DNA from: Corticium candelabrum
Taxonomy: Eukaryota > Porifera > Homoscleromorpha > Homosclerophorida > Plakinidae
Length of the DNA stretch: 64,000 bases
Assembly (NCBI RefSeq): GCF_963422355.1
Contig: NC_085092.1
Span: 7,031,466-7,095,465 of the forward strand
Direction of reading: 5' to 3'
How positions within the stretch are numbered: position 1 is the stretch's first letter; the number at the start of each line of letters is the position of its first letter. This document shows, in pieces, positions 1-12,800 of the stretch. The notes under the pieces were generated by a model, which saw only the letters and a program-made list of their open reading frames with translations, was not told the origin of the DNA and made no database searches. Made by a program: the position numbers and the translations under genes.

Positions 1-404
1 TACAGGTCACGCCCAATCTGGCAGTTAATTATTGAATTAGGAAAGGACACACAGATATCTGATCTGTCATCTATGACACCTAAATGCTCTCAGTAGGTCT
101 GCAAAACGGTAGACTTATCTATAATTAAGTTTACTAACCAAGGTCCCTTTACTTTAAAGTACCTTTCTACAGTGCGCTGCTAGTTAACACCAGTGATATA
201 CGAATGAGGGCATGCTTGCTGAGGAAGGAAAAGTCAAGCTGGTAGGTAGGGTAGCTGTCAGCTAGTTGTCCCTGGGCAACCATAGTTTGCTGTTTCAGTT
301 TCCCGGACATATTTTTGGTTGTGCCGGTCTCCTGGGCAACCGATTTGTGGTACACTGCCAGTACACACATAATGACGTGAAGAGTCATTCTGTTGATGTT
401 GTAG
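1..404. other. Intron or upstream sequence of the MTMR-like gene
   Basis: No coding stretch with family similarity was found. An acceptor (ttgatgttgtag) ends at 404. Two short phrases, ccctgggcaac near 269 and cctgggcaac near 331, form an imperfect local repeat. Confidence 0.5.
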
Positions 405-2710
405 ATTCATATAATGATTTATATGCGTTTCACTACTCACCACAAGAGAAGAAATTTAGCCGCGAGAACGGCTGGTCTATCTTCCATGACGAGAAAGAGT
501 TTGGTGGAATGGGCATTCCCAACGATTACTGGCATTACAGTCCATTGAATGAGAACTACAAGGTTAGTGCGATTGGTGTAAGAGGGTGGAGAGTTAGTGT
601 GACGTGTCGTTTGTTGTAGCTTTGTCAGACGTATCCTGAGTGGCTGTATGTGTCGAGTGGCGTGAGTGAAGAAGTCGTGAATGGCAGTGCTAAGTTTAGG
701 AGTCGAGAGAGAGTACCAGCATTGTCATATTACCACCAAGAGACACAGATGATGGATATCGTTCACATTGGATGGTTTGTGTCTGTCTATTTCCTTTTTT
801 ATTTTTTGCTTATTTTTTGTTTATTTGTTTATTTTTTTATTTATTTGTTTATTTGTTTATTTATTTATTTATTTGTTTGTTTGTTTATTTATTTATTTAT
901 TTGTTTGTTTGTTTCTTTGTTTATTTGTATACTTGTTTGTTTATTTATTTTTGTATTTATTTGTTTGTTTATTTGTTTATTTATTTATTTGTTTGTTTGT
1001 TTATTTATTTATTTGTTTTTTTGTTTATTTGTCTATTTATTTGTTTATTTGTTTATTTATTTGTTTGTTTATTTGTATACTTGTTTGCTTGTTTATTTTT
1101 GTATTTGTTTATTTGTTTGTTTATTTGTTTGTTTATTTGTTTGTTTGTTTTGTCATCTGTTTGTTATGAATTTGTTTATGTGTAGGCAGCATTATGTCGT
1201 TGCAGTCAGCCACTAAGTGGGATGGTCAAACGATCATCAGACGACGAAACGTATTTGGAAACGATTGCACGAGCGAATCCCAACAAAGGATACATGTATG
1301 TAGTCGACACACGCCCACGGGTAAGAGTCAAAAATTTGTGTTGCAATAAACAGCATTCTTTGTTTTGTTCTGTTTGTCTTTCTGTTTCTCTGCCCGCATG
1401 GCTGTTTGTTTGTCTGTTTGTTTCATTACCATAGAGTGTCTCTTTCCAGACAGGTTGGGACTGCAGGTATCCAGATTAGTGATTTTTTGATAACCAGTAT
1501 TACGTCTTCATCTCTATACAAGTGGCTATCACAGTGTATAGCATGTAGATATCCACAGTTACCATAGCAAGAGTATAAATGAGTACTTGGTCTTTGATTG
1601 GGGACGGTAGCGGTTACTGGCCGTGACTCGACCATCAGCTGGAGATGCGGTGGGACTTTGTGTGCTCACACTTCAGTTGGCATCAGAAGTCAAGTGGCGG
1701 ATCCAGAGCACAGTTGAGGGTATTGGCAATGTGATGTCATGAAACAAAAATTAGGAAATCTATTAACTTAATTACTAATTACTGATAAGAGAATCAACGA
1801 AACTTTGAAACATAATCACATTACCAAGCTAAATGTACATCACTAGGTTTATACAATGTTTTATACAATGACTTTGTCTGCACATGCTCAAATACTTTGG
1901 AAGCTTCCTCCATATTCTATACTTCCGTTCTCAACTGGTAAGCATGTGCCTATTGCACCGTCCTCTAGGTTTGCTCTAGTTCAGTGCTCTTTTGAATTCC
2001 TGGTCTGGCTCTAGGAGATTGCTAGTTCAGGCCCAATGCTTTCTTGAGTAGCACACAGGAGCCCAACCACAACATTGGTTGCGTGACCTAAATGGCAGCT
2101 TCTGACATTTACTGTTTTCATTGGTGTAGACAGATTTGCGAACCAGGGGGTGCTCAACATAAACGATATACTAAATACATTTTGGCTTGTGTAAAGTGTT
2201 GCTGGCATGTGAAGAAAGTCAAGCTAAGTTCGCAGTACTGCATACGTGCCTTGAAGTACAGACCATTTATGTCAACTCTAGTATAATTTGAACTTTTCAG
2301 TGACGACAGAACATTTCCTACCAGTGATCCAAGACAGAAAGCAAGGGCTGCTCAAACACCCTAAGCACTTCCTCTGGCTACGCCACTGGTTTTGTATTAT
2401 AGCAAGACTGGGAAAGTTTGTCTGTCCTGTGGCTTTGATTTTGTAATTCTGATTGTACATTATTGATTTTGTGGCTACATTTTTGATCACGATGTGTTTG
2501 CATGACTGGTTTGTCTGGATATGTTGGATTCTACTGTATTGTGGAATAAGCAATAGAAAGTAATTGACATTTTACAGATCAATGCAATGGCCAACAAAGC
2601 AGCAGGAAAAGGTTATGAGAATACAAATGTTTACAGCAAAATCGAGTTTCACTTTTTGGGAATTCCCAACATTCATGTGATGCGTGACAGTTTGAACAAA
2701 CTGGTAGAAG
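405..2710 (+). CDS. Myotubularin-related phosphatase (MTMR6/7/8-like), partial, 4 exons
   Basis: Exons read from the sequence: 405-562, 620 to about 748-760, 1186-1320 and 2578-2710. The translation contains NDLYAFHYSPQ, GIPNDYWHYSP, TYPEWLYV, KFRSRERVPALSYYHQ, LCRCSQPLSG, YMYVVDTRPR, INAMANKAAGKGYEN and NIHVMRDSLNKLVEG. These match in order the segment of MTMR6/7/8 proteins that links the PH-GRAM domain to the phosphatase core. The family removes the 3-phosphate from PI3P and PI(3,5)P2 on endosomes. The start lies outside the window. The exon with the catalytic CSDGWDR loop should follow 2710 but was not found; a long (TG)n tract and the duplicated ROCO block follow instead. The gene is therefore truncated, or its 3' end has been displaced. 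The donor of exon 2 is unclear: the conserved reading stops at 748, but a GT occurs only at 761 or later. Family call strong, integrity doubtful. Confidence 0.85.
775..1165 (+). repeat. (TTTG/TTTA)n simple repeat in MTMR-like intron
   Basis: About 390 bases of tetranucleotide TTTG and TTTA units with few interruptions. It gives open frames in all forward phases that translate as Leu-Phe-Ile-Cys repeats; these are not genes. It occupies most of the intron between the exons ending near 750 and starting at 1186. Confidence 0.95.
1555..2115 (+). repeat. SINE fragments (body and 3' end) in MTMR-like intron
   Basis: 1568-1695 (gagtataaatgagtac ... cacttcagttggcatcagaagt) and 2000-2105 (ggctctaggagattgctag ... 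gtagcacacaggagcccaac ... ttctgacatttac) resemble, in the same order and orientation, the body and tail of the tRNA-headed SINE at 50582-50999. The tRNA-like head is missing and 1700-2000 is unrelated, so this is a broken, diverged copy. Confidence 0.6.
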
Positions 2711-2887
2711 GTAGAGACTCTTATTTTACTGGACGTTGAGTGAATGTGATGGACATGATTTGTATAGTTGTGTCGAATCCTAGTTTGAGTATGATAGAGT
2801 TTCTCAGTGGTATTGCGAGCAGCAGTCGGTTGTAACATATTAGGAGTGTTGTGGAGACATCAATTTTTATAGCAGAGGTGGGATGGT

Positions 2888-3401
<514 letters not shown>

Positions 3402-3404
3402 GTA

Positions 3405-4109
3405 TGTCGAGATATTTTGTTAGGTTTTGGTGAGGAAATCATCATGATCACGCTGTGCTGATTCGAGAAATCAACATGCACAATCTTGTCTTGCAAGCAT
3501 CATACAGGAAACAGAGAATTGGCGGAAAGAGAAATCAGTCCTAGAACATGTTAATACATACAACACAGACAGAATCATGGTATAAATAGAATAATAAATC
3601 AACAGACAAGCAGACAGAAACAGAAGTGTATTGCAAGACAAGAGTAACAAAATAATAAATTTTAGTAAGCAAATGTACCTCATGTGTTGTAACATAAGAA
3701 TGACACACATTGATGCTTCTTGACCACAAATAATGACTCGTGTGCATTATGGATACAAAATAATTGAAATAAATGTTTATTGAATGTTGATGTCAAATAT
3801 TAATTAAATAGCTGACCACTCAATGAACATTGAAAATAATCAAAATTTTATTTCTATTTATGTCAATGTAATTTATTTATTTGTGCAAATAATACACACA
3901 CATGTTACAATTCATTTTCTCTATTATTTATTTCATTCTAGCAGGAGAGTGATACCAATGCAAAAACTTTATGGTTATGAGAATAGAATGTCCTTTTTAG
4001 TAAGTTGATGCCCATTAATTAATAAACGGATTAAGTTAATTAACTTAATAAAATATATTTGCGCATGCGCGTAAATTGGACGACCAAGGTTTTACACAGC
4101 GTTCACAAT
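3405..4109 (+). promoter_or_regulatory. Upstream region of ROCO 5' copy 1, with NRF1-like palindrome
   Basis: About 700 bases nearly identical to 9120-9823, directly upstream of the ATG at 4110. An 18-bp perfect palindrome TTAAGTTAATTAACTTAA lies at 4031-4048. GCGCATGCGC at 4061-4070 has the form of an NRF1 core site and lies about 45 bp before the ATG. Conservation in both copies and position suggest a promoter; this is inference, as no TATA box or initiator is clear. Part of the block (about 3690-3975) recurs at 35925-36232 upstream of the CARD gene. Confidence 0.5.
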
Positions 4110-7100
4110 ATGGATAGAGGGGCTTCCAGTAGAGCTCTTTTTGATGCCGTGTGTGCAAACGATGTAAATAAAGCATCGGCGGCTCTCAAGAAAGGAGCAG
4201 ATGTAAACGTTGCAACAGAGCAGGTAAGAATTGATTGATGTGTAAATGTACAGATCTAGTTTGTAGACTAGAGAGATTGGGTTGGACGTTGGTAAATGAG
4301 GAAATGTATGAGAAAGTGACGATCATTTACGATGTTGAGGTGGCGTTGGTTGGAAGTGCCGCCTCATTTTCTCTCGACCGGTATTAGTGAATGAATCGTT
4401 TCGTCTCATGCGCTCCTACGTCGTTGCTTTGCTGTCGTTGTCGTTCTAATATGGTCACGCCCTTTACACATGTCACGTGACCTACACTGCACAAACTTCA
4501 TTGACTTTAGTAGCCAATTGTGTATTTCGTAGGGATGGTATGGTCGTTTGTTTGGTCTTCCATCAGCGTTGCAAGTAGCATGTGCTTATTCATGGATTGA
4601 GATGGTAGACTTGCTGCTACAACATCAAGCAAACATAAACTATCATGAGAAATTTGTAAGAGTGCAAATTTGAATGCAGTTTGTTGTGTTTAAATAAATG
4701 AGTTTAGTTAGTAATGGTAATGGCATCTCTTTCCTGTGGTTAAAATGAATAGAAATATTAATGGATGCTCATTGTATTTGTGCCTGTCTGATTGAACAGT
4801 TGAATGTATATGCTAGAGAAAGGTGCTAACAGTCACAGTTAGAATGAATAGATAGTTTTGATATTTTGTTGAAATTAGAAAATATTGTGAGAGTGGGTTG
4901 TTAGTGAGTTATTTTTAAATGAAAAGATGAGATTTGTTGTTTAGTAAGGTTGATATGATTGATGATGTAGTTTGCATGGCAATCTGTTTGCCCACCTGCC
5001 CACTAGTGTTGCCCACCACACTTAATTGACAGATTTGTGATTGTGGACAGTTAGACTATCTAGTCACATGGCTGCTGGTCTGGTTGTTTGCATGTTGTGA
5101 TGTCAAATGTTTAGTGTAATGAGGTTACATTGTATTGTGAGGAATTGTGTTTGGTTAAATTGAATGAAGGACAGAGGTGAGTTGTATGTGAGGTTGATGT
5201 GCTATTTTTATAGTCAGTGGGTGTTGATACTTGTAGATGCATGTATTCATAATGTACTCACTGATAATAACATGTGATGTCTCTTATCAATGGTAGGGTG
5301 GAGGGACAGCTCTACATTCTGCTTGTTTGAATGGTCATTTGTCTATTGTTGAGAAATTACTGTCAGCAGGATGTCAGAAAGATGTCAAGGACAATGTGAG
5401 TGTATTTGTATGCAATAGTATTTGCGTGTATTTTGCGAATTGAGAAATGATGTGAATGAGTGTCACAACTCTTTACCTAAAAGTCTAGCATGCAGTCATC
5501 ACTCTTAATTTGCTGTCAGTCATCTAATTTCCACACGAGTTCCTTCCAAACAGAGTCAAGCCATCCCCTTGTTCACACAGCGTTCAGAAAAGCAAGCCAT
5601 GCAGCTCACTTAGTGGGTGTGTCTGTTGCTAAGCTATGGACGATTACATGTGTGTTTGGAACACTTGCGCTACCTTTCCTTGATCATGGATCGGCTACAA
5701 TCTGCCTGCAATTTTCTCGATAGCATTACAACAGTTAAAGGGGAAAGGGTCTGGTTATGTGAGACTACAGTTCAGCTTGGTTACTGTTCAGATGGTGAAG
5801 GGGAGCCAAGGTGAGCCAAACTGTTCTGGCATTGCTGTTTGAGGTGGGCCATTCCAACACGACTTAGATCGTCTCATGTTCACACAACCTTTCAGAGCTA
5901 GCCAACCCATGCTGACTTGTATTTGCCCAGTTACAAGTGCTCGTGTGAATGTGCTGTAAGGACTAGTGTGTTTATGTGATGAACCTGTTGTGCATGCTGA
6001 TTCAAGTAGACTTTCTTTAAGGAATATCTGTGTACTTTAATGCACATGTCAATATCATCAGTAACCCTAACTGAAACCACCCTCAAACACTAATAACTAG
6101 TAAATGGTCGGTTAGCATTGTGTCTTGCGAGGGATGGTGTTCTGTCTTTACCTATTGAGTGATAATTTGTGTAACAATGGTTGCGTTAGGTAGCAATAGT
6201 TTCTGTCAAACAAACGTGGGAACTAAAGAAACAGACTTTCAGTTGCCCTTCTATAGTATTTGGCGTTCAATTATCCGATTCAGGAGTTCAATTATTCGTT
6301 GCTTACGGCTGTTGTGCAATATCATGGAAAACTGAATAACCTACATAGTCTGCAGTTGGGCAGCCGCTCAAATATCATCATTCATCAGCTGTCTAAGCGC
6401 AATAATTTGTAATTAATCTTGACTTTAGCGTGAAGTTTTAGTTTGTGTTGTACAATAATTTCCTTTGCACAAATCTTGGTGTCCCACGTCTCCGCGGAGG
6501 TCTAACTAAGCTGTTGAGAGCGAACTAAATCTACATATCTACAAAGCCTACAACAACGCCTTGCTCAGTCAATCATGGTGCAATCTGCATACTTTGTAAA
6601 CAGCGCCTCTTTTGTGATACCATACAACAGTCCATCATGCTTCATAGTGGGTTTTTAGCTAATCTAGAGCTCGAATTTCACTACTTCGCCTTCCCACCTT
6701 TCTTGAATCAATCATTTATTGTTCAGCTGAAACGTGAGTGAGCATCATAGAAAGACGTCATGAAAGAAATGTGTGACTAAAATAATTATTTCTATATTTG
6801 CTACTTCTAATTAGGACAGAGCATCGGATAATTGAATGCCCAAATCGGATAACTGAACGCCCAATTCGGATAATTGATTGCCGGAATCGGATAATTGAAC
6901 GCCGAGTTCGGCTAATTGAACGCAAAATACTATAGTTGTCTTCAATTCTTCGTTCACGCTTCAATCGTCTCACTCGTTTACTGAGATAGTCGCGTAACAA
7001 TGGTCGCGTAGTCATGTGATAATGGTTGCGTAGCAATAATTTCTGTCAAAGTAACGCACGGAAACTCAAAAAACAGACTTTTCTCTTCTTTTAGCTTTTC

Positions 7101-7719
7101 TTTTCCATTCCGTTTGTCACGTATCAGTCTCATTTGCTCGTTAGTCACGTAAGGGAGCAAAATCGAGAGTCGTTTTACTCTTCTCGCCAAGAAATTACAA
7201 TTAAGTCGACCCCTCGAAAAGGGTCCCTTGCTTCAATTTTAGTGCATATGTTACGGAGTCAAAATTGCATTCATCTGGCATCGTCATTTTGTTGATTTGT
7301 CTTTCTTTTTTGCCATAAATCCATATGACAAGTGCTGACGTACGCATATATATAAATATATAAATATAATATATCTCGAGGTCAATTGACATGACAAGAG
7401 AGAGGCTTGCTTCGCTCGCCAATTATTAGATGCATGCGCAAACACTTTAATTTGTGTGTCGTGTTGTCAAGAAAGATTAAGTGATGACAAAGTTGCAATG
7501 GCAATGTGACAGAATTTGACATGCACGTGTGTTGTGAGCAGCTTACTTACTATAATCTCTTGTTGTTTACTGTTTTTTGTATCTCATTTCAACTGCTTGT
7601 TTTAGGATGGATCAACACCTTTACATCTTTGCTGCCCATGGCATTCCTGTCATGATTCTCATCTGTCAATTGTCAAGTTGTTGATATCATCAGGAGCTGA
7701 TGTGTCAACAGTGAACAAT
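4110..7719 (+). CDS. ROCO-type gene, duplicated 5' part (copy 1): start exon and three ankyrin exons
   Basis: Exons, all phase 0: 4110-4223 (38 codons, ATG start), 4533-4655 (41), 5297-5395 (33) and 7606-7719 (38). Exon 1 reads [20 protein letters not shown]..., followed by ankyrin repeats with [20 protein letters not shown] and TPLHL...[14 protein letters not shown]. They are near-identical to exons of the copy starting at 9824. No 3' part follows before the second start exon. Because every boundary is phase 0, the last exon could splice in frame into 10250-10372. Copy 1 may therefore be the true 5' end of one longer gene with 9824 as an alternative first exon, or a truncated duplicate. cDNA would decide. 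Ankyrin call strong, gene model uncertain. Confidence 0.75.
5521..5960. mobile_element. Decayed Harbinger-like MITE, copy 1
   Basis: The right end carries ctcgtgtgaatg, which matches the terminal inverted repeat of the Harbinger-type element at 12310-12947. The left end retains only ccacacgag in inverted position. Related copies sit at 19186-19627 and 60436-60919, the last with the better right end ctcgtgtgaatgggctata. No clean target-site duplication is left. Superfamily inferred from the terminus only. Confidence 0.4.
6097..7422 (-). mobile_element. Non-autonomous Helitron-like element, copy 1
   Basis: Same element as 19764-21121. On the minus strand it ends 3' with CTAG preceded by a small hairpin region, and starts with TTGGCGAGCGAAGC. 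The flanks CTAATAA and TTATTAG are continuous at the empty paralogous site near 61055-61068. There are no TIRs at the outer ends and no target-site duplication. It encloses an inner array of GGATAATTGAACGCC-type repeats. Confidence 0.6.
6251..6935. repeat. Inverted-terminal segment with arrays of ~22-bp units, copy 1
   Basis: Ends are inverted copies (ctatagtattt ... aaatactatag). Next to the ends lie repeated units of the form gcgttcaattatccgattc, two at the left in one orientation and about five at the right (6823-6925) in the other. It is nested inside the Helitron-like element. A flanking direct repeat with gtagcaatagtttctgtcaa occurs at about 6178-6240 and 7021-7085. It may be a nested MITE or an internal structure of the host element. 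Confidence 0.6.
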
Positions 7720-8040
7720 GTAAGTGTACATTTGTTGTGTTTGCTTACAGTATGTCTTGCTAATGTGGAGTATGTAGCTCACATTTGGTGAAGCTTAATC
7801 TATAAATGGTGACAGCAGTGATTGTGAACTCTGCCTAATAGTTAAAGATATTCTGAAATGTTGCAAGAAGAACAAACAGATAAATAAAGACAGACCCGTT
7901 CCATCTGGGCCACACCGTTTGCATTTATCCATCTGGGCATTCTGTCTGCACAGTTCGAGCTCCACACCGATTTCTGGCAATTGGTGAAGGCACTCTTGGT
8001 GATCCATTGTTTTGACGTGCTGATGGTGTGTACTTAACTC

Positions 8041-8250
8041 ACAGATGGTTTACCGCTCGTCTGCATTTACTGTTATATGCAGCCGGCATCAAGGAGACAC
8101 TGTACACGGGTCATAGCTTCTGTATCGGTGCAGCAACAACTGCTGCAGCTGCGGGTATGCCCCTTGGTTGATCCAGACATTGGGTCGCTGGTCTAGCAAC
8201 TGCTATCGATGCTGCGTCCGCACCTCAGCGGATACACTCAGGAGAATCCC
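8041..8250 (+). pseudogene. Tyrosine-recombinase C-terminal fragment (DIRS-type), copy 1
   Basis: A stretch translating as [18 protein letters not shown], then after a frame change LIQTLGRWSSNCYR and VRTSADTL, matches the H-x-x-R ... W/H ... Y box of DIRS-like tyrosine recombinases. This copy has Cys where the catalytic Arg of GHSFRIG should be; the paralogous copy near 21815 keeps Arg. Frameshifted, with no other domains nearby, so an inactive remnant in an intron or intergenic position. Confidence 0.6.
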
Positions 8251-8995
8251 TTTGCAAGTGGCAGCCACGTCTGCCCGTGGGACTCTGGCTTGGTGTCTGC
8301 TTGCTTTAAGTTGCATTTGGGTGTGGCAGGCTGAACTCTGGAGGGAATGGGGTTGGGGGGGGGGGGGTACGGTTACGTAAGTGAGTCCAGCCTTACAGTC
8401 TGGGTGGGCTCTACTTGGATTTGAAGCCTGGTGCCTTAGGCGGTTCAAGAAACCCTGTGCTTCGGGTGGTTTAGAACTAGCGCTTCGGTTTGGATGTGTT
8501 TTGTGTTCAACGATCAGGATGGTTTTGTCTGTGATGTTATTGATCTGGCGCTCCGGATGATTATATGGTTCAATGTAGTTCGGCACTCCGAACGGTGTTC
8601 AGTATTTGAGTTTGACAGTACCGTATCTTTTACTGTGAACCCTTTCCAATGTGACCTAAATCACATTGCAACGCTCTAAAGCATGGTGTTCTTGTGGGCA
8701 TGGTGTTAAGCATGATAGAAGATGACAGATGTGAGCAGTCATTAACTGGAGACACGCATGCTTTAGGGTTACAGTAATATCTCTGTGGACGGATGGACGG
8801 AGCAAGGGACGGATGGACAATTGAAATGCAGCACATATGCTCATTGTCATTGCTGGTGTTAATTAGTTAGTTATAAGAAACATTATTAGATAAGGACATT
8901 GAGGGACATTGTTTGTATTGTAGTAGAGTGGTATTGTAAATTATAATGGTGAAGTGATGATGTTGTTAGTTGGTGATGTGACTGCATGGATGTGG

Positions 8996-9115
<120 letters not shown>

Positions 9116-9119
9116 GTGT

Positions 9120-9823
9120 GTGTTGTATGTTGAGATGTCTCATTAGGTTTTGTCGAGGAATTTGCAATCATCTGATCACGCTGTGCTGCCTCCGCAATCA
9201 ACACAATCTTGTCTTGCAAGCATGGTAGGAGAAACAGAGAATTGGCGGAAAGAGAAATCAGTCCTAGAACATGTTAATACGTACAACACAGACAGAATCA
9301 TGGTATAAATAGAATAATAAATCAACAGACAAGCAGACAGAAACAGAAGTGTATTGCAAGACAAGAGTAACAAAATAATAAATTTTAGTAAGCAAATGTA
9401 CCTCATGTGTTGTAACATAAGAATGACACACATTGATGCTTCTTGACAACAAATAATGACTCGTGTGCATTATGGATACAAAATAATTGAAATAAATGTT
9501 TATTGAATGTTGATGTCAAATATTAATTAAATAGCTGACCACTCAATGAACATTGAAAATAATCAAAATTTTATTTCTATTTATGTCAATGTAATTTATT
9601 TATTTGTGCAAATAATACACACACATGTTACAATTCATTTTCTCTATTATTTATTTCATTCTAGCAGGAGAGTGATACCAATGCAAAAACTTTATGGTTA
9701 TGAGAATAGAATGTCCTTTTTAGTAAGTTGATGCTCATTAATTAATAAACGGATTAAGTTAATTAACTTAATAAAATTTATTTGCGCATGCGCGTAGAAT
9801 AAAGGTTACGCAGCGTTCACAAT
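9120..9823 (+). promoter_or_regulatory. Upstream region of ROCO copy 2, with NRF1-like palindrome
   Basis: Near-identical to 3405-4109. It includes the palindrome TTAAGTTAATTAACTTAA (about 9754-9771) and GCGCATGCGC at 9784-9793, about 30 bp before the ATG at 9824. A short deletion relative to copy 1 lies between the GCGC palindrome and the ATG. Promoter role inferred. Confidence 0.5.
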
Positions 9824-12800
9824 ATGGATAGAGGGCCTTCGAGTAGAGCTCTTTTTGATGCCGTGTGTGCAAACGATGTAAATAAAGCATCGGCGGCTCT
9901 CAAGAAAGGAGCAGATGTAAACGTTGTGTCAAGTGAGGAGGTAAGAATTGATTGATGTGTAAATGTACAGATCTAGTTTGTAGACTAGAGAGATTGGGTT
10001 GGACGTTGGTAAATGAGGAAATGTATGAGAAAGTGACGATCATTTACGATGTTGAGGTGGCGTTGGTTGGAAGTGCCGCCTCATTTTCTCTCTACCGGTA
10101 TTAGTGAATGAATCGTTTCGTCTCATGCGCTCCTACGTCGTTGCTTTGCTGTCGTTGTCGTTCTAATATGGTCACGCCCTTTACACATGTCACGTGACCT
10201 ACACTGCACAAACTTCATTGACTTTAGTAGCCAATTGTGTATTTCGTAGGGAAGTTATGGTGGTGTGTTTGGTATTGCATCAGCGTTGCAAGTAGCATGT
10301 GCTAATTCATGGATTGAGATGGTAGACTTGCTGCTACAACATCAAGCAAACATAAACTATCAAGAGGATGCGGTAAGAGTGCAAATTTTAATGCAGTTTG
10401 TTGTGTTTAAATAAATGAGTTTAGTTAGTAATGGTAATGGCATCTCTTACCTGTGGTTAAAATGAATAGAAATATTAATGGATGCTCATTGTATTTGTGC
10501 CTGTCTGATTGAACAGTTGAATGTATATGCTAGAGAAAGGTGCTAACAGTCACAGTTAGAATGAATAGATAGTTTTGATATTTTGTTGAAATTAGAAAAT
10601 ATTGTGAGAGTGGGTTGTTAGTGAGTTATTTTTAAATGAAAAGATGAGATTTGTTGTTTAGTAAGGTTGATATGATTGATGATGTAGTTTGCATGGCAAT
10701 CTGTTTGCCCACCTGCCCACTAGTGTTGCCCACCACACTTAATTGACAGATTTGTGATTGTGGACAGTTAGACTATTTACTGACGTGGCTGCTGGTCTGG
10801 TTGTTTGCATGTTGTGATGTCAAATGTTTAGTGTAATGAGGTTACATTGTATTGTGAGGAATTGTGTTTTGTTAAATGTAATGAGGACAGAGGTGAGTTG
10901 TATGTGAAGTTGATGTGCTATTTTTATAGTCAGTTGGTGTTGATACTTGTAGATGCATGTATTCATAATGTACTCACTGATAATAACATGTGATGTCTCT
11001 TATCAATGGTAGGTTGGACAGACAGCTCTACATTATGCTTGTGAGAATGGTCATTTGTCTGTTGTGGAGATATTATTGGCAGCAGGTTGTAACAAAGAAG
11101 CAAGGAATAAAGTGAGTGTGTTTGCTTGTGACATTATTTGTATTTCTATTTTGTGAATTGTAAGGCTGGTATAATTGTTACTTGGTCTATTAGTTGATGT
11201 AATTGAGTGAAGTGTGCAAGTTTGATTAGAAAGAACAATAAGGCCAATGCATGTAGGTTACAACAAAACAATGAAGCAACAAGAGAGAATATTGGTGAAA
11301 GTGTTGTAACAGTAAGAATTAACTGGAGAGAATAGAAGAGAGACGAGTGTTAGTGGATGAGTGAGAGAGAAAAAGAAAAATATTTGAAATTTCCAGTAAT
11401 AATATTGTGAAGCCCAACACACATTAGTAGTCACAAGTCATTCACATTCATATTTGCATACCAATTGAGTGTTTGGTAGAGACACTTATTGTACTAAATT
11501 AACTTGTACAGTAAAAGTCATTGTAATATTGACTTTACAACTTTGAGGTGGAGAGGTCCTTATTTACAAGTGTAGTGAACTGGACAACACATTAAAATAG
11601 AGTCATAGATATCAAGTTATGACTCGTTGGGGGTTCTTTGTAGGAAGGGCTTAGATAACCTAATAAACGTAAATATAAAATTAATGAAGCAAAGCTATAG
11701 ATGCACTGCTGGCCCTTGAACTTCATACTTTCAAACATCTCCTTTTTGGATGCCTGTGTGAGATAGATAGATAATCATAGTACAGTGATGGCAGACAAAA
11801 CAGTAGGAGTGCGTGCATATAAATGCAAAACGACAACACAAATTCCTGATGCCTACAGCGGGAACTCGACTGTACAGTGTATCGTCCAAATTTAATGTCT
11901 TGGTGAGCTCCAATTAGGGTTAGGGTCAACATATAACATCACCTACATCACCAACTTTAACCACGCCTTTTTGGGGCCGGGGCTAAATTTATGCAATAGA
12001 TGAGGATGCATGTTTGAAGTGGTTAGGAAAATGCATGAAGTAGTAACTGTTGAGTGTGTTGTTTCACTTATTCCTTGTTTATATGTTGTGTTATGGATAA
12101 TACATTAGATTATATTACAATGCAACTACAGGAGGTTTGTTGTACTGGATAGAATGTTATTGGCAAGATTTACTTTCACTGTTTATATCAGCAACCATGA
12201 TGGTTGAGTTGTTGTGCAGCATTAGACACAAGAATGTAATAATAGGTGTTTGTATGCAGTTAATAGGGATGGATGATGTAAGAGGCTTGTATGACACATA
12301 CGAGTGTTATACCCCATTCACACGAGCTCTCCTAACCGGGCCAGCGCGGGCTGGCATGGGTCAGTGCTGAATGAAATCGTTCTGTGAATGTGGGCCGAGC
12401 CATGCCGAGCCGTGCTGGCCTGGCCCACCACAACTTGCCGTGCCAGCACGGGTTGGCCCGGTTCAGCGCGTCTTCAAATCGTCGTGTGAATGAGGGCCAA
12501 GCCTGTCTGATGGCCACGCATGCTCAATACATACGAAAATGGCGTGGTCAGAACACGAAACCTTGTACCTGATAACATTGTGGGGTGAGGGCAGCATCCA
12601 GGTTCAAATTGAAGGCTGTGCTAGAAACAGGGAAGTTTACGTCAAATTAGTGGAACAAACAAAGGAAGCAGGATACTTACGAACTAGCTTCGGCGTCTCA
12701 GACCCGTGTAGCGTCGATTCATAATCGTCCTTTCACACGGGTCTTGGAGGCCGAGGCTACTTACGAATGGGTGTACATTGTCTCTACAAACAACATAGCT

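Noticed and set aside
650..1216. Leu-Phe-Ile-Cys-rich ORF resembling a membrane protein
   Set aside because: It is the (TTTG/TTTA)n simple repeat inside an intron; only the first ~35 codons are a real exon.
6820..6930. Short regularly repeated units, CRISPR-like at first sight
   Set aside because: The units are adjacent with no spacers, face opposite ways at the two ends of an inverted segment, and lie in animal DNA.
11723..11932. Minus-strand ORF conserved in both tandem units (also 15695-15904)
   Set aside because: Conservation follows from the recent duplication of the whole unit; no motif and no codon pattern were seen.
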